The position numbers were made by a program, and so were the translations under genes. A stretch of DNA of 64,000 nucleotides from Desulfatiglans anilini DSM 4660. Its GTDB lineage: Bacteria; Desulfobacterota; DSM-4660; Desulfatiglandales; Desulfatiglandaceae. The notes under the pieces were generated by a model. The model was not told the origin of the DNA. It did no database searches and worked only from the letters and a program-made list of their open reading frames with translations. Of the stretch, positions 12,101-18,210 are shown piece after piece (the stretch's first letter is position 1; each line of letters opens with the position of its first letter). Location: NCBI RefSeq assembly GCF_000422285.1, contig NZ_AULM01000004.1, forward strand, positions 124,001 through 188,000, given 5' to 3'.

Positions 12101-15100
12101 CAGCGTCCATGTCAGGACCTGGCCCGTCTGCGTAGGCGCGATGGCGAAGTCGCCGCCGTCCTGCGCCGCCGAGACGAAGGTCGTGTTGGGCGGCAGGGTG
12201 TCCGTGAAGATCACCGCTTTGAAGGTGTCCGTGTTTTTGAAGACCGCCTCGATGGTGTAGGTCAGTTCCTCGCCGATGTTGGCGTTTTCCTTGTCCACCG
12301 TTTTGGTGAGCTCGAACCCCGCCGTATAGGCGCTCGTTTCGTCATGGGTGTAAGTGCAGGTGGCCGTGCCTCCCTGGTCTTCGCACGTCCCCTCGACCGT
12401 CGCCCGGTTCAGGAGGGAGCCCTCCCCCACGGTGGCTTCCACGGTGACCGTGTGGGTTCCGCCGTTGGCGGCGATGGGTCCCGGGATCACCCATGTGCCA
12501 ATGTTTCCGCTCCAGCTGGCCCCCGCGCTCGCCGGGTTCGAAAAACCCCCGCTCAACACGTCCGTCAGAACGATATCGGAAGCCGGGGCATCCCCCTTGT
12601 TCGTGAGGGTGATGGTCCAGGAGGCGGTGCCCTCGTCGGGAACGGTTTGGGTCTGCGGGGTCTTGACGATGTCGATGTCGGGCTGTGCCGGATCGATGAC
12701 ATCCTCGTCCGCAGCGCTGTAGTCCCCGCCGCAGGTGTCGTCATAGTCGAAAGCGACCTGCCTGCCGAGGTCGGGAATCGGAACATCCGCCGGATCGATG
12801 CCGTCATTGACCGCTGTGGTATCGCAGTAACGGGGGTCGCTTAGATCCACCTTGGCCCAGTAATGGATGGTGATGGTCTCCCCGGGGTAAATCCGGTCGA
12901 TATTGGAGGAATCCCACGTCGGGCTGCCTCCGGCCACGCCGGCGCAGTTGAGGGAAAAAGCATGGGTGGCACCGCCCGGCGTGCCGGTGGCCGCGACTGT
13001 GCATGCACCGGAAGGGTCGAACACATAGCCGGCCGGCAAAGTATCGACGATGCTTTGCACGATGGCGGTCGCCCCGCTGTTGGTGATCGTGATGGTGACG
13101 AGCCCCCCGCAGGTGGTCCAGGCCCCGTGGGTTGCGCTGACCTCGCCCCCCGCGAAATCCGGCCGGGTGCGGAGCGCCACGCTGTCGCTGACGGTTTCGA
13201 GCGCCGGCGCCGCGCAGCAGCCGTAGACCGCCGAGGCGGTGTTGACCGTCAAGTCCCCGCATTCGCCCGCATCGACCGTGGTGCTGAAGGTCACCTGGCA
13301 GTCTTCCCCGACCGGAAGATCTCCGATCCCGCATCCGGCACCGAAAAAGTCGCCCGACAAGCAGGTCCCGCAAGTGGATGTGAACGTTCCCCCCACAAGG
13401 GTCACGTTGGCAGGCAACGCATCGGCGATGAGGACGTCTTTCGCCGGGTATTCCCCGTCGCTCGTAAAGGTGATCTGCCACTCCACGACATCGCCCGGAT
13501 CCGCATCGACTTCGTCACGGGTCCATCCCGTGTCCTTGGTAGCGTTCCGGCCCTCCTTGAGCACCGTCACCCGCGGGTCGGCCGGCTGCGCGGCATAGAT
13601 CTTCGGGGCCGAAGCGCTGCGCGGCTCTCCGGGGAGGACCTCGCAGGGCCGGTCGTACCACCCGGTCGCCTCGGCCTGCTTGTTGGACGATGCGTAGCGG
13701 GCGCCGCTCGTGCAGTCGCCGCCGGGGATGCTGACCTTGAACGTGAGCTGAATGTCGCTCCCCGGCTTCATGGCCCGGTCGCCGTCACCGTTGACCGGCA
13801 AGACCTCGCTGAAATCCCAGATGATCCGCTGGCGCTGGACCTCGAAGGGGTCCGAGGGGTTGGCGATCTCCGTGGTAATGGTCGGTATGAGTTCCGCCGG
13901 GCTCGTCCCATAGCCGTTGCTGTGCACAGCGGAGGTGCTGCCCGTCACGTAGGCCACGCCGGGCGGCAGCAACTCCACCAGGCGGACGTTGTAGACGTCC
14001 GTCTTCCCGGTGTTCCGGGCGGTGATGGCGAAGTCCGTTTCGTCCCCGCAGTAATCGATGGGATCTCCCGTGTGCTCCAAGATCACGAGGTCGGATTGGG
14101 TCAGAACAACAACGCTCGAAAGGGCTTTCTCGCTGCAGGTCTCTCCCCTGCAACCCCATGCGACTCGGGCATCGATGTCGAGGTTGTCGCATCCGACGAG
14201 CCGCATGGTCACCTGGATCACTTCCTGGGCCCCGGGCGCGATCTCGTCGAACGCGAAGGTCACGGTGTGGTCTCCCACCGCCCCGGTGGCTGGGGGAACG
14301 TCGCTCGAGAAATAGACGAGATCGGTGTCGAGGTCCAGGGTCACGACCGTGTTGACCATGGGCCCCGAACCGCCGTTGACGACGTAGATGTTCTGAACCG
14401 GGTAGGGTGTTGCGGCGAAGATCTTGGCAGGCACCAGATGGAGCGTCGGTTCACCCGTTTTCATGAAGATCGGCTGATCGGTCGCCACCGGGATCGCGCG
14501 CACCGGCGGATCGGTGCCGTTTTCGCAGAGATTGTTGTAGCGCCCGTCAGCGCCCCAATCGAGCGGGCTCTCGCAGTCGTGCTGCATGCGGAAGGTGATC
14601 GTCCCCTGGGGCTTGATGTCGCCCAATTCCCACGTGCGGGTCCCGTCTCCGTTGTCTACCGGCTCGAAGACCGCGATGGCGTTCCCGGAAAGATCCTGGA
14701 GGCCGGAAAAGCTCACCGTTTCGATGTAGGTGTAATGCCCCCTGGTATCGAGCGTAATCTCCGCGTCGTAGCCGCCGCGGAACCCTCCCAGATCGATGGT
14801 GTACTCACGGATTTCGCAGGCGTTGATGAGCGGCGGCCCGCCGACGGAAAGGGTCAGGCGGGCGCCCTCCACAGTAAAACCGGTGCTCACATCGTATACA
14901 GGGGAATCCACGCACCCCGTCCCGTCCGGGTCCGGCACCTCGAGGGTGGCGTGGGCGGTGTAGTCGCCTTCTTCGTTGTCAAACGAATGCGCATACCGGA
15001 CACAGACGACCGTGCCGCCTGCATTGGGCGCGGGCACGCCCGTGTCCTCCAGGGGATCGAGGGGATCGAGCGAGAGGGGGAAGTCGGGGGAGCTGAAAAG

Positions 15101-16963
15101 GCCGGTGCGGTCGACGCCATTGACCGTGATTTCCAGGATCGTGGCGTCCTTCGAAGGCGCTTCATCCAGGAACGCATCGAGTTTCATGCCGGTCCAGGCG
15201 GCCGGGGCGCCGCTGTCGAAGACGTAACACGCCCGGAAGGTGATGTCCGAACAGACGTCATTGTCGGAAAGCCTTTGAACGGAGGAGCTCTGGGTCACGT
15301 CACCCGCCGTGTCGGTCAGGAAGGTGCTGAAGGTTGCGGGCTCGTTGACGCCCGGGCAGCCGCGGCAGTCGTCCGGGACCGAACTCACCGTCACCGTGTT
15401 CGCATACGACCGGAAGGCCGCGCACGGCTCCGTACCGGGCGGGGCATCCAGCACGACGGTGTATTCGACGCTTTCCCCGTTGGCCTTGAACGTGTGGGTC
15501 CATTGGACGGCGTCGCCGTCATGATCCCCGCCCCCCGCATCGACCAGGCTGAAACCGTAGGGGTGGTCACCGACGTCGGGGTAATCGTCCGTAATCGTGA
15601 CCTCATGAGGCAGCACGCCCTCCGGCCCCGTGTAGGTGACGCGGATCGTGTAGGTCAGGTCCGTATCCCCCACCTCGGCCGTCGCGGGACCCGATTTCTC
15701 GATGGTGAAAGTGGGCTTGGGCGCCGGTTCGAGTTCCCAGAGACCGGGGCCTTGGACCGGCGGACTGTAAATGGTTCCGAAGACGGGGCCGCACTCGTTG
15801 GTATATTGGGGCAGATAGAGGATCGCCGCACTCGGCGTCGGCGAACAGTCGCCCGGGGGGCCGAGGGCGCCGGCGGTGACCTGGAAGGTGAAGTTCAAGC
15901 TCCCGCCGGCCGCAACGTCCGGCATCGAAAACGTGGCGGTGCTGGGGTCGAAGCTCACCTCCGCGTTGCTGATCCCGCTGACCACCCAATCCGCGGGCCA
16001 GTTCCGCATCTCCAGGGTGAAATTTTCAGCCGGCCCCTCCCCGCTGTTTTGAATCGTCACAGCGGCCTGCGACCCCGCGCAGTAATCGATGGCACCCGGC
16101 GGAGTCACCGTGATGTCGACCACAGGTTCCCTGATCTCCAAAGCCACCGAGGCGGTGGCCGCGAGCGGCGTCGCAATGCACAGGGTCTCGCCGTCCCCCC
16201 AGACTACCGATACCTCGTTGATCAGGCTGTCGCGGTCGCACCCGGTCACATAGGCCATGATCGTGTAAACGGCCCGGTTTTCCGGCGCCTCGAAACCGAT
16301 CGGGCCGGTGTCCCACGTAACCGGCGTTCCCGCCGTGAGCGGGTCATCTGGCAGGTCGTGCCCGCTCGGACTGGAGATGCTGTAAAACGTAAAGGCCCCG
16401 CCCAGGGTGAAGGTGATGTCGGCACCTGTCACCAGATCCCCGTTGCCCGCGTTTTCAACCGTCAGGGTCCAGGAAACCAGGTCTCCCACGTTGGCGTCCG
16501 TCACCGCATTCTCCAAGGTCACGGCCAGAAAGGGGCTGCCAACGAAGACAGGGGTCGAGTCGGCCTCGGCGCCGCCCGGCTCCACCCGGGCGAATATCTG
16601 CTGCCCGGTGCCCGCGCCGCACACGGGCCGCGCCTTGAAGGTGAGCGCAAAAGAGCCCCCGGCGGCGGGCACGGTGATGTCGTCCAGACTCAGTTTGTGG
16701 GGCGAGAAGGACTCCACAGCCCCGCCGTCATCGGTCACCTTGAAATCATCCGGGATCTCGAGGATGAGTGAGACGCCTGTCACAGGCGACGCCTCGTCGC
16801 TGGTGACTGCCACTTGCCAGGTTCCTTCCTGGCCGATGGTCAGATCCGTGCTTTGCTGCGTGAAGGAAACCTGAAGGGCCGCTACGGCCGAAGACGGCAC
16901 GAGAAGCGCGGCTAGAAAACAAAACACGATCAGTGCCCACTTCGACGTCACGGCCTTGCACAT
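3140..16963 (-). CDS. Giant secreted DUF11-repeat surface protein with IPTL-CTERM-like tail (4,607 aa)
   Basis: Predicted cell-surface or matrix protein. The start chosen is the ATG at 16963: AGGAGG lies 5 nt upstream (16969-16974) and the first 28 residues form a clean signal peptide (LIVFCFLAALLVPSSAVA). An upstream ATG in frame adds 75 residues without signal features. The body is a long series of beta-sandwich repeats, at least two dozen of the DUF11/TIGR01451 kind, recognisable by 'VTYTVTVxNxG...VVTDTLPxGLxFV' cores separated by Asp/Asn/Gly-rich linkers. The last three repeats (about 130 aa each) are closely alike and begin PDL(S/A/T)(I/V). The C-terminus is VPALDGLG, a hydrophobic helix and KRRRRE, which matches the IPTL-CTERM/PEP-CTERM type of sorting signal. 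No exosortase gene is in the window. Cysteines are frequent in the first half but absent from roughly residue 2,400 to 4,200. Likely role (inference): adhesin or stalk-like surface fibre. Confidence 0.92.
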   Translation of the reverse strand: MCKAVTSKWALIVFCFLAALLVPSSAVAALQVSFTQQSTDLTIGQEGTWQVAVTSDEASPVTGVSLILEIPDDFKVTDDGGAVESFSPHKLSLDDITVPAAGGSFALTFKARPVCGAGTGQQIFARVEPGGAEADSTPVFVGSPFLAVTLENAVTDANVGDLVSWTLTVENAGNGDLVTGADITFTLGGAFTFYSISSPSGHDLPDDPLTAGTPVTWDTGPIGFEAPENRAVYTIMAYVTGCDRDSLINEVSVVWGDGETLCIATPLAATASVALEIREPVVDITVTPPGAIDYCAGSQAAVTIQNSGEGPAENFTLEMRNWPADWVVSGISNAEVSFDPSTATFSMPDVAAGGSLNFTFQVTAGALGPPGDCSPTPSAAILYLPQYTNECGPVFGTIYSPPVQGPGLWELEPAPKPTFTIEKSGPATAEVGDTDLTYTIRVTYTGPEGVLPHEVTITDDYPDVGDHPYGFSLVDAGGGDHDGDAVQWTHTFKANGESVEYTVVLDAPPGTEPCAAFRSYANTVTVSSVPDDCRGCPGVNEPATFSTFLTDTAGDVTQSSSVQRLSDNDVCSDITFRACYVFDSGAPAAWTGMKLDAFLDEAPSKDATILEITVNGVDRTGLFSSPDFPLSLDPLDPLEDTGVPAPNAGGTVVCVRYAHSFDNEEGDYTAHATLEVPDPDGTGCVDSPVYDVSTGFTVEGARLTLSVGGPPLINACEIREYTIDLGGFRGGYDAEITLDTRGHYTYIETVSFSGLQDLSGNAIAVFEPVDNGDGTRTWELGDIKPQGTITFRMQHDCESPLDWGADGRYNNLCENGTDPPVRAIPVATDQPIFMKTGEPTLHLVPAKIFAATPYPVQNIYVVNGGSGPMVNTVVTLDLDTDLVYFSSDVPPATGAVGDHTVTFAFDEIAPGAQEVIQVTMRLVGCDNLDIDARVAWGCRGETCSEKALSSVVVLTQSDLVILEHTGDPIDYCGDETDFAITARNTGKTDVYNVRLVELLPPGVAYVTGSTSAVHSNGYGTSPAELIPTITTEIANPSDPFEVQRQRIIWDFSEVLPVNGDGDRAMKPGSDIQLTFKVSIPGGDCTSGARYASSNKQAEATGWYDRPCEVLPGEPRSASAPKIYAAQPADPRVTVLKEGRNATKDTGWTRDEVDADPGDVVEWQITFTSDGEYPAKDVLIADALPANVTLVGGTFTSTCGTCLSGDFFGAGCGIGDLPVGEDCQVTFSTTVDAGECGDLTVNTASAVYGCCAAPALETVSDSVALRTRPDFAGGEVSATHGAWTTCGGLVTITITNSGATAIVQSIVDTLPAGYVFDPSGACTVAATGTPGGATHAFSLNCAGVAGGSPTWDSSNIDRIYPGETITIHYWAKVDLSDPRYCDTTAVNDGIDPADVPIPDLGRQVAFDYDDTCGGDYSAADEDVIDPAQPDIDIVKTPQTQTVPDEGTASWTITLTNKGDAPASDIVLTDVLSGGFSNPASAGASWSGNIGTWVIPGPIAANGGTHTVTVEATVGEGSLLNRATVEGTCEDQGGTATCTYTHDETSAYTAGFELTKTVDKENANIGEELTYTIEAVFKNTDTFKAVIFTDTLPPNTTFVSAAQDGGDFAIAPTQTGQVLTWTLGDFAGPKTFRYRVKVRVNNVSANQSGTLLTNRIDAQFGIDFTGDGTADASFTDSATAATTLTEPKLTIVKVINPDTNLVGGESVAMTLTVWNTGDGPAYGVTVADSLDPAVYDCTTTLNTDDGGFTPGGFGTCALSYTGDLPAGQSRSFTFTVNLSQSVVTGSTFVNTATAAGHSLPGTDPEFDDPAYDREPSASGSDSITTSPAGTGTKEILGTSEEFTNGSRVAIGEVVEYRVRFSLPPGLTRSVTLGDELPGGLGFIAGSAMLDRSSESLLSVIDPGGINANVPGNPVSVDLTAETWGVSIALGDVQNNGAVAAEYLLTLKCVVRNIAGNYTDVNLMDQGRMSWVTAAGQARTSKGDSLTVIVAEPVPAIAKAAAPGSGEAGSIITFTLDICNDATGPGATPAFDWSFEDSLPVEYGDPQVVDIDPGATGAVVAAAFSGNTLAGTIDRLDPGECVQVSYRATLTQGVKYGQVIPNTARFDTSSLPGERGTGDAAPGGSGAQDGERNGTGGGANDLYGQDGAEVAILTPAIAKERLGAETRYAIGSRPTFRITLEVPAGTTNAFKVLDTLPAESGVPLTAFLAGTLAVSLPDGAGASKAPLTEANDPGFFHYNVSSNTLTFDFGTITIPTAGAIVIEYQVEVKNEPANQDGKLLTNSAVLSYEDPADPGKTVSLEPVSAQVRVGEPNLEIQKIATAGAAGSDAGDTVSWEVTIVNTGSTTAYQVDWKDVLPRDPAHPDRGLYLISNLELLTEGAAVFLNGTSTPVTAAHLHVGTTQNTDDTLDLASISSGDASDTVQMDPGARITIRFDSRLTATVTPGQVLTNGVRASYTSLVDGGRDNSSGPGEVDDDDDADLNNYEESASKSITVNADIALDKTIPAGRTGYAVGETVTYRLRIAIIEGTIPSLSLVNDTLPPGLSYVSHLVSAHAGISFENAGGSPFVDGQSIRFDFGDVTNAPDGDGANDYFDIEITARVDNILENQDGKVLSNGEHADGSYVYLEYGETPVRVDFDDDPGTPDVIEGVPITVIEPDLSVTKNVLPEQQSLGDLVEFTLTVVHTGESHADAFDIVVTDTLPDGLTFVDTPVAGGDYTVDGQKLEFRKAALTRGAPDNGLWQFTYRARIDSDAPVGTGLTNLALLSWASIPGATGGADDGRNGADAPGGLNDYGDEARDTVIPTTAAFIDAKKVWALEADPDASQSVTPGDTVRYTITLTNTNGGATNVVFEDRVPDFTTYVAGSLASSKGTVEDGGLPLLVVRAGDMAQGEEVVIHFLVTVNAGALPGTVLWNQGSVDSDQTIPEPTDWDGNDQNGDQPTEIVVGGAPLEAGLYVWKFVEWVNDADDSGSVTLGDTMRYWVVFENTGSTALSEVTFADEIPSGLLYTGSSVATSGLLHVAGQALQLTGMAVPVSGLEYIWFEVEVDAVGSFENQGIADSAETGPVPSDGNGDPTDGAQPTVFSSVDGEGAPLLDLQKRWRLFSDVYPDGLVNPGESIVYTVTLSNKGAAPATDVRFRDPIPTHTTIVPGSVVASQGVVVSQAPVEVNVGDVYPGDVVLISFRVTVDLGTADGTILLNQGSVASNELEDVPSDDNGYDGDGKNPNLTPVAIPGSTVGQPSGLSKTLEASSEPDSAGAQVMIGEVLTYRVTVYVPSGTTLHAEVSDALPDGLVYVADSGRLARVFETGLSASADPGGVNMAPSGVYVPLTDGVDLAYSDGNVSVFLGDVINSDGSPGAYILELKAVVANVAGNQAGTVLNDQGGFSYWNGLSQTQMLTPADLPVTVIEPGIQVVKSGLPLAVFPSGGEVTFTVTVVNPAGPYAAPGYDVRIRDVLPLQYAGLVVESISPSGGVVAGDVYDNSTADALDVSVDRFPVGGQVVVVYTVTTGAEPPPGTLIDNTAQVTFTSVPGPNGTGDAAPGVSGEETGERNGSGAGPNDYRAEDSERVVVGAINAVKAIVDPKTRYAIGDVVTYDVLLTGNWAAGYNAVVTDTLDAGLSFIAGSAGLVSADGVAVEHDPPLVAVQAQTVTFTLGDITNDDPGVQKYVRLSYSARVENLLTNQDGTRLSNDALFQVDDADEGGATHDIPVDSVDIVVGEPTLTLIKTITSNYTGLQAGNGVDFSVVVGNTGSTTAFDVVLSDILPVGLENVVSLQVTNVTGGAETPLLHVDLEPDGWHTDPFDVPVGGSVTITFSAGLTIEVSPGDEIQNRVTAEFSSLDGEDTHERTGAGGSDQNDPAVLDNYNTSANSQIITVADPVALDKRFHPDPAGTTYAVGEIFTYRLTIELIQGTIEDLVVTDTLPAGVTFLPPAVVGKGNAGMGYDYTDPPGPDQDGQELTFDFGRVTNPGDGDLSNDFITIDLPVRVDNILANQNGTALLNNAELSFSGPQGTVVRFFDADAEEPGIQPLKAEVVEPDLVVEKTMDPTEQSRGNKATVSLRIFHTPDSRTTAYDLVVTDTLPAGLSYVDATGSPLTPEVDGQVLTFRISALTLADHDLTITYQVLIAPDVAPEVPLVNEAALTWSSMPGATGEEDSGRTGGGGLNDYDDQDQADLTPKAPDLSIVKSDDGATVSPGQVIAYELTVSNNGTWPASGVMITESVPANTTFDALSSSPGWSCADGSPAGAAYTLMVGSLGVGDQGAVVFAVKVVDPLPAGVESIVNAVAITDDGSNGPDPNPGDNGSTDQTPVEAAPDLAVVKTDGGATGVPGGTIVYTLQYANNGDQGATGVVLRETVPEHTVFSAGSSTPGWSLVSGDGGAGSVYEWAVGPLEGGGAGGAAAFAVTVVNPLPAGVEGLLNHAGIADDGANGEDTNLDDNASSDETPVTAAPDLTITKEGPERIGPNGLIVYTIRIANVGDQDATGVKIVETVPQYTVFRASKSTPGWSCPDGSRGGTECVYSVGELGAGETLDLEFAVLVARAAPNGEKIENNAVVADDGVNGPDPTSDNNTGSAVTQVVHPVPVPALDGLGMVVMSMLLAILGGFALKRRRRE
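4480..11480 (-). repeat. Large intragenic block duplication in the giant gene
   Basis: Two blocks of about 2.8-2.9 kb occur in the same orientation with the same order of domains: roughly 11480-8590 and 7250-4480 (offset about 4.1-4.2 kb). Landmarks recur in order: a 'TG(D)AAPG.SG...ERNG(S/T)G' linker, a 'RYAIG' module, a 'VNTGSTTA' module, a 'YAVGE..TYRL' module with 'EGTI/QGTI', and a module ending GLNDY. Three further domains (about 7250-8590) lie between the blocks. The copies are clearly diverged, so the duplication is old. Block ends are approximate. Confidence 0.6.
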
Positions 16964-18022
16964 TTCTGCCTCCTGAAAGAGAAAAAACCGAATCGCTTCA
17001 GACCTTCCCCCGGCGGCGACCTTCCGTCCCCATGAAACCACTGGAACGCGAAAAGCCAATCCATCGGGAGACTGCAGGAAATCCTGGACGATCAGCAAAA
17101 CGACGGAAAGGCAAAGACGCCCCGCCGCCGGAGCCTTAAAACCAAAAGCAATCCATCCGCAGATCAAGAATCCAGGATAACGCCTCAAAGATGAAAGCTT
17201 TGGAAAAGCTCAAAAACCTATCCGAAAAAGCAACGTCACCCATTTGACCGAAGGACAAAATGCGGTTTACAAAACCCTGAGATAAAGGGCCTTTGCCTTA
17301 CCGGCAAGTCAGAGAAAACAAAACTTTCAGAACCTCATCGAGCAGGCATGCGGTATGGCTCTGCTCTTGGGGGAACCATTTGTTCGATGTGCCAAAGTTC
17401 CCACTAAAAGCTATTTGGATCCCGAACCGACCACGGGGGTGCTCACCGCTCAACCGGTTCGGATGGGGTACAACCCGGCGCTTCCGGGCAACCCGCAGCG
17501 ATACCCTGAAAATGGAGTTTATTCGTGCTTGCAAACTAACGCGAAGGAAACTTTCAAGAAAAATCCGAGCAACCTTATACTCTAATTGAGAACAATGTGC
17601 AATAAAACTGTTGTAATACGATGCTCCGATGTGCCAAGCCCTGGTTTACCTTGAATCATCAGGCTGGAACCTTTCCTCTTCGATGGGGCATCGCCAATGC
17701 ACACCAGCCAAATAGGAGTTCCAGGACAATCAAAGAAATGAGATGGGCAGATCCGAGGCCAAGGGGATCCCAGAGGCGTCCTTTCAGGACGCAACGGAGC
17801 GGCTGAACGGGTTTACAGCACCGCAGTGAAAACTTTAAACTGCCGTTACCTTTCAAAAGGGATTCAAATGGTTCCGGGACGGACCTTGATAGGACGGATT
17901 GTCGGCCTACGGCGTGGGAATTTCATTAGAGGTTGATTTTTTTCGCCTATGTTACACGGAAAATAGCGCATTCCATGTTTATGGGTGAACCGCAAATCAG
18001 CCCGGCAGATCCGGCCGCAAAC
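16964..18022. other. Gene-poor stretch upstream of the giant gene
   Basis: About 1 kb with no gene that can be supported. It must hold the promoter of the giant gene, but no convincing -35/-10 pair could be chosen. The part around 17200-17960 is visibly more AT-rich than its surroundings. Short open frames here (for example 17355-17585) resemble no family I recognise and lack good ribosome binding sites, so they are not called. A compact hairpin lies at 17776-17792. Confidence 0.6.
17776..17792. repeat. Short perfect hairpin in the gap
   Basis: GCGTCCT (17776-17782) and AGGACGC (17786-17792) form a 7-bp stem with a TTC loop. Nothing nearby says whether it acts as RNA or is a repeat end. Confidence 0.5.
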
Positions 18023-18035
18023 CCACCTAGAGTGT

Positions 18036-18203
18036 CCATCCGGAAATGATTTTCCGGTACAACCCAATTTCCAATCCGGAAATGTGGGGTTTTTCCCCAT
18101 ATCAAGGAAATCAAGTGTTTGCACGGAGGCGACCTGCAGGTCGCCGCACAAGCAAACGTGCAGGTTGACACCGAGATGGGCCAAAAAGACCATTTCCGGA
18201 TGG
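18036..18203. repeat. Intergenic palindromic element, copy R1
   Basis: 168-bp element. The ends are inverted copies of CCATCCGGAAATG (left) and CATTTCCGGATGG (right). Its centre is a long stem, GGCGACC/GGTCGCC around TGCA, inside GTTTGC...GCAAAC, with a further pair CCCAT/ATGGG outside it. It is flanked by direct repeats CCACCTAGAGTGT (18023-18035) and CCACCTAGGGTGT (18207-18219), 12 of 13 identical, which look like a target-site duplication. The right copy contains the stop codon of the EtfA fusion gene. It may also serve as a transcript end for that operon. Confidence 0.8.
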
Positions 18204-18210
18204 AAACCAC

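Noticed and set aside
12863-16771. 1,302-codon open frame on the plus strand, opposite the giant gene
   Set aside because: It is antisense to a gene with a signal peptide and regular repeats. Its protein is Arg/Gly/His-rich low-complexity sequence as expected from GC-rich shadow frames. The same applies to the long plus-strand frames at 3722-5062, 5249-6568, 7541-8683, 9782-11020 and 11579-12844.
17030-17140. Cyclic-di-GMP (GEMM) riboswitch upstream of the giant gene
   Set aside because: Short pieces such as GGCAAAG and GACGCC appear, but not in the order or orientation of the GEMM consensus.
3140-17188. Longer start for the giant protein at 17188
   Set aside because: The extra 75 residues lack conserved features and would bury the signal peptide. 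The ATG at 16963 has a strong ribosome site.
17355-17585. 76-codon open frame in the gene-poor gap
   Set aside because: No ribosome binding site and no recognisable motif; overlapping frames on both strands are equally open.
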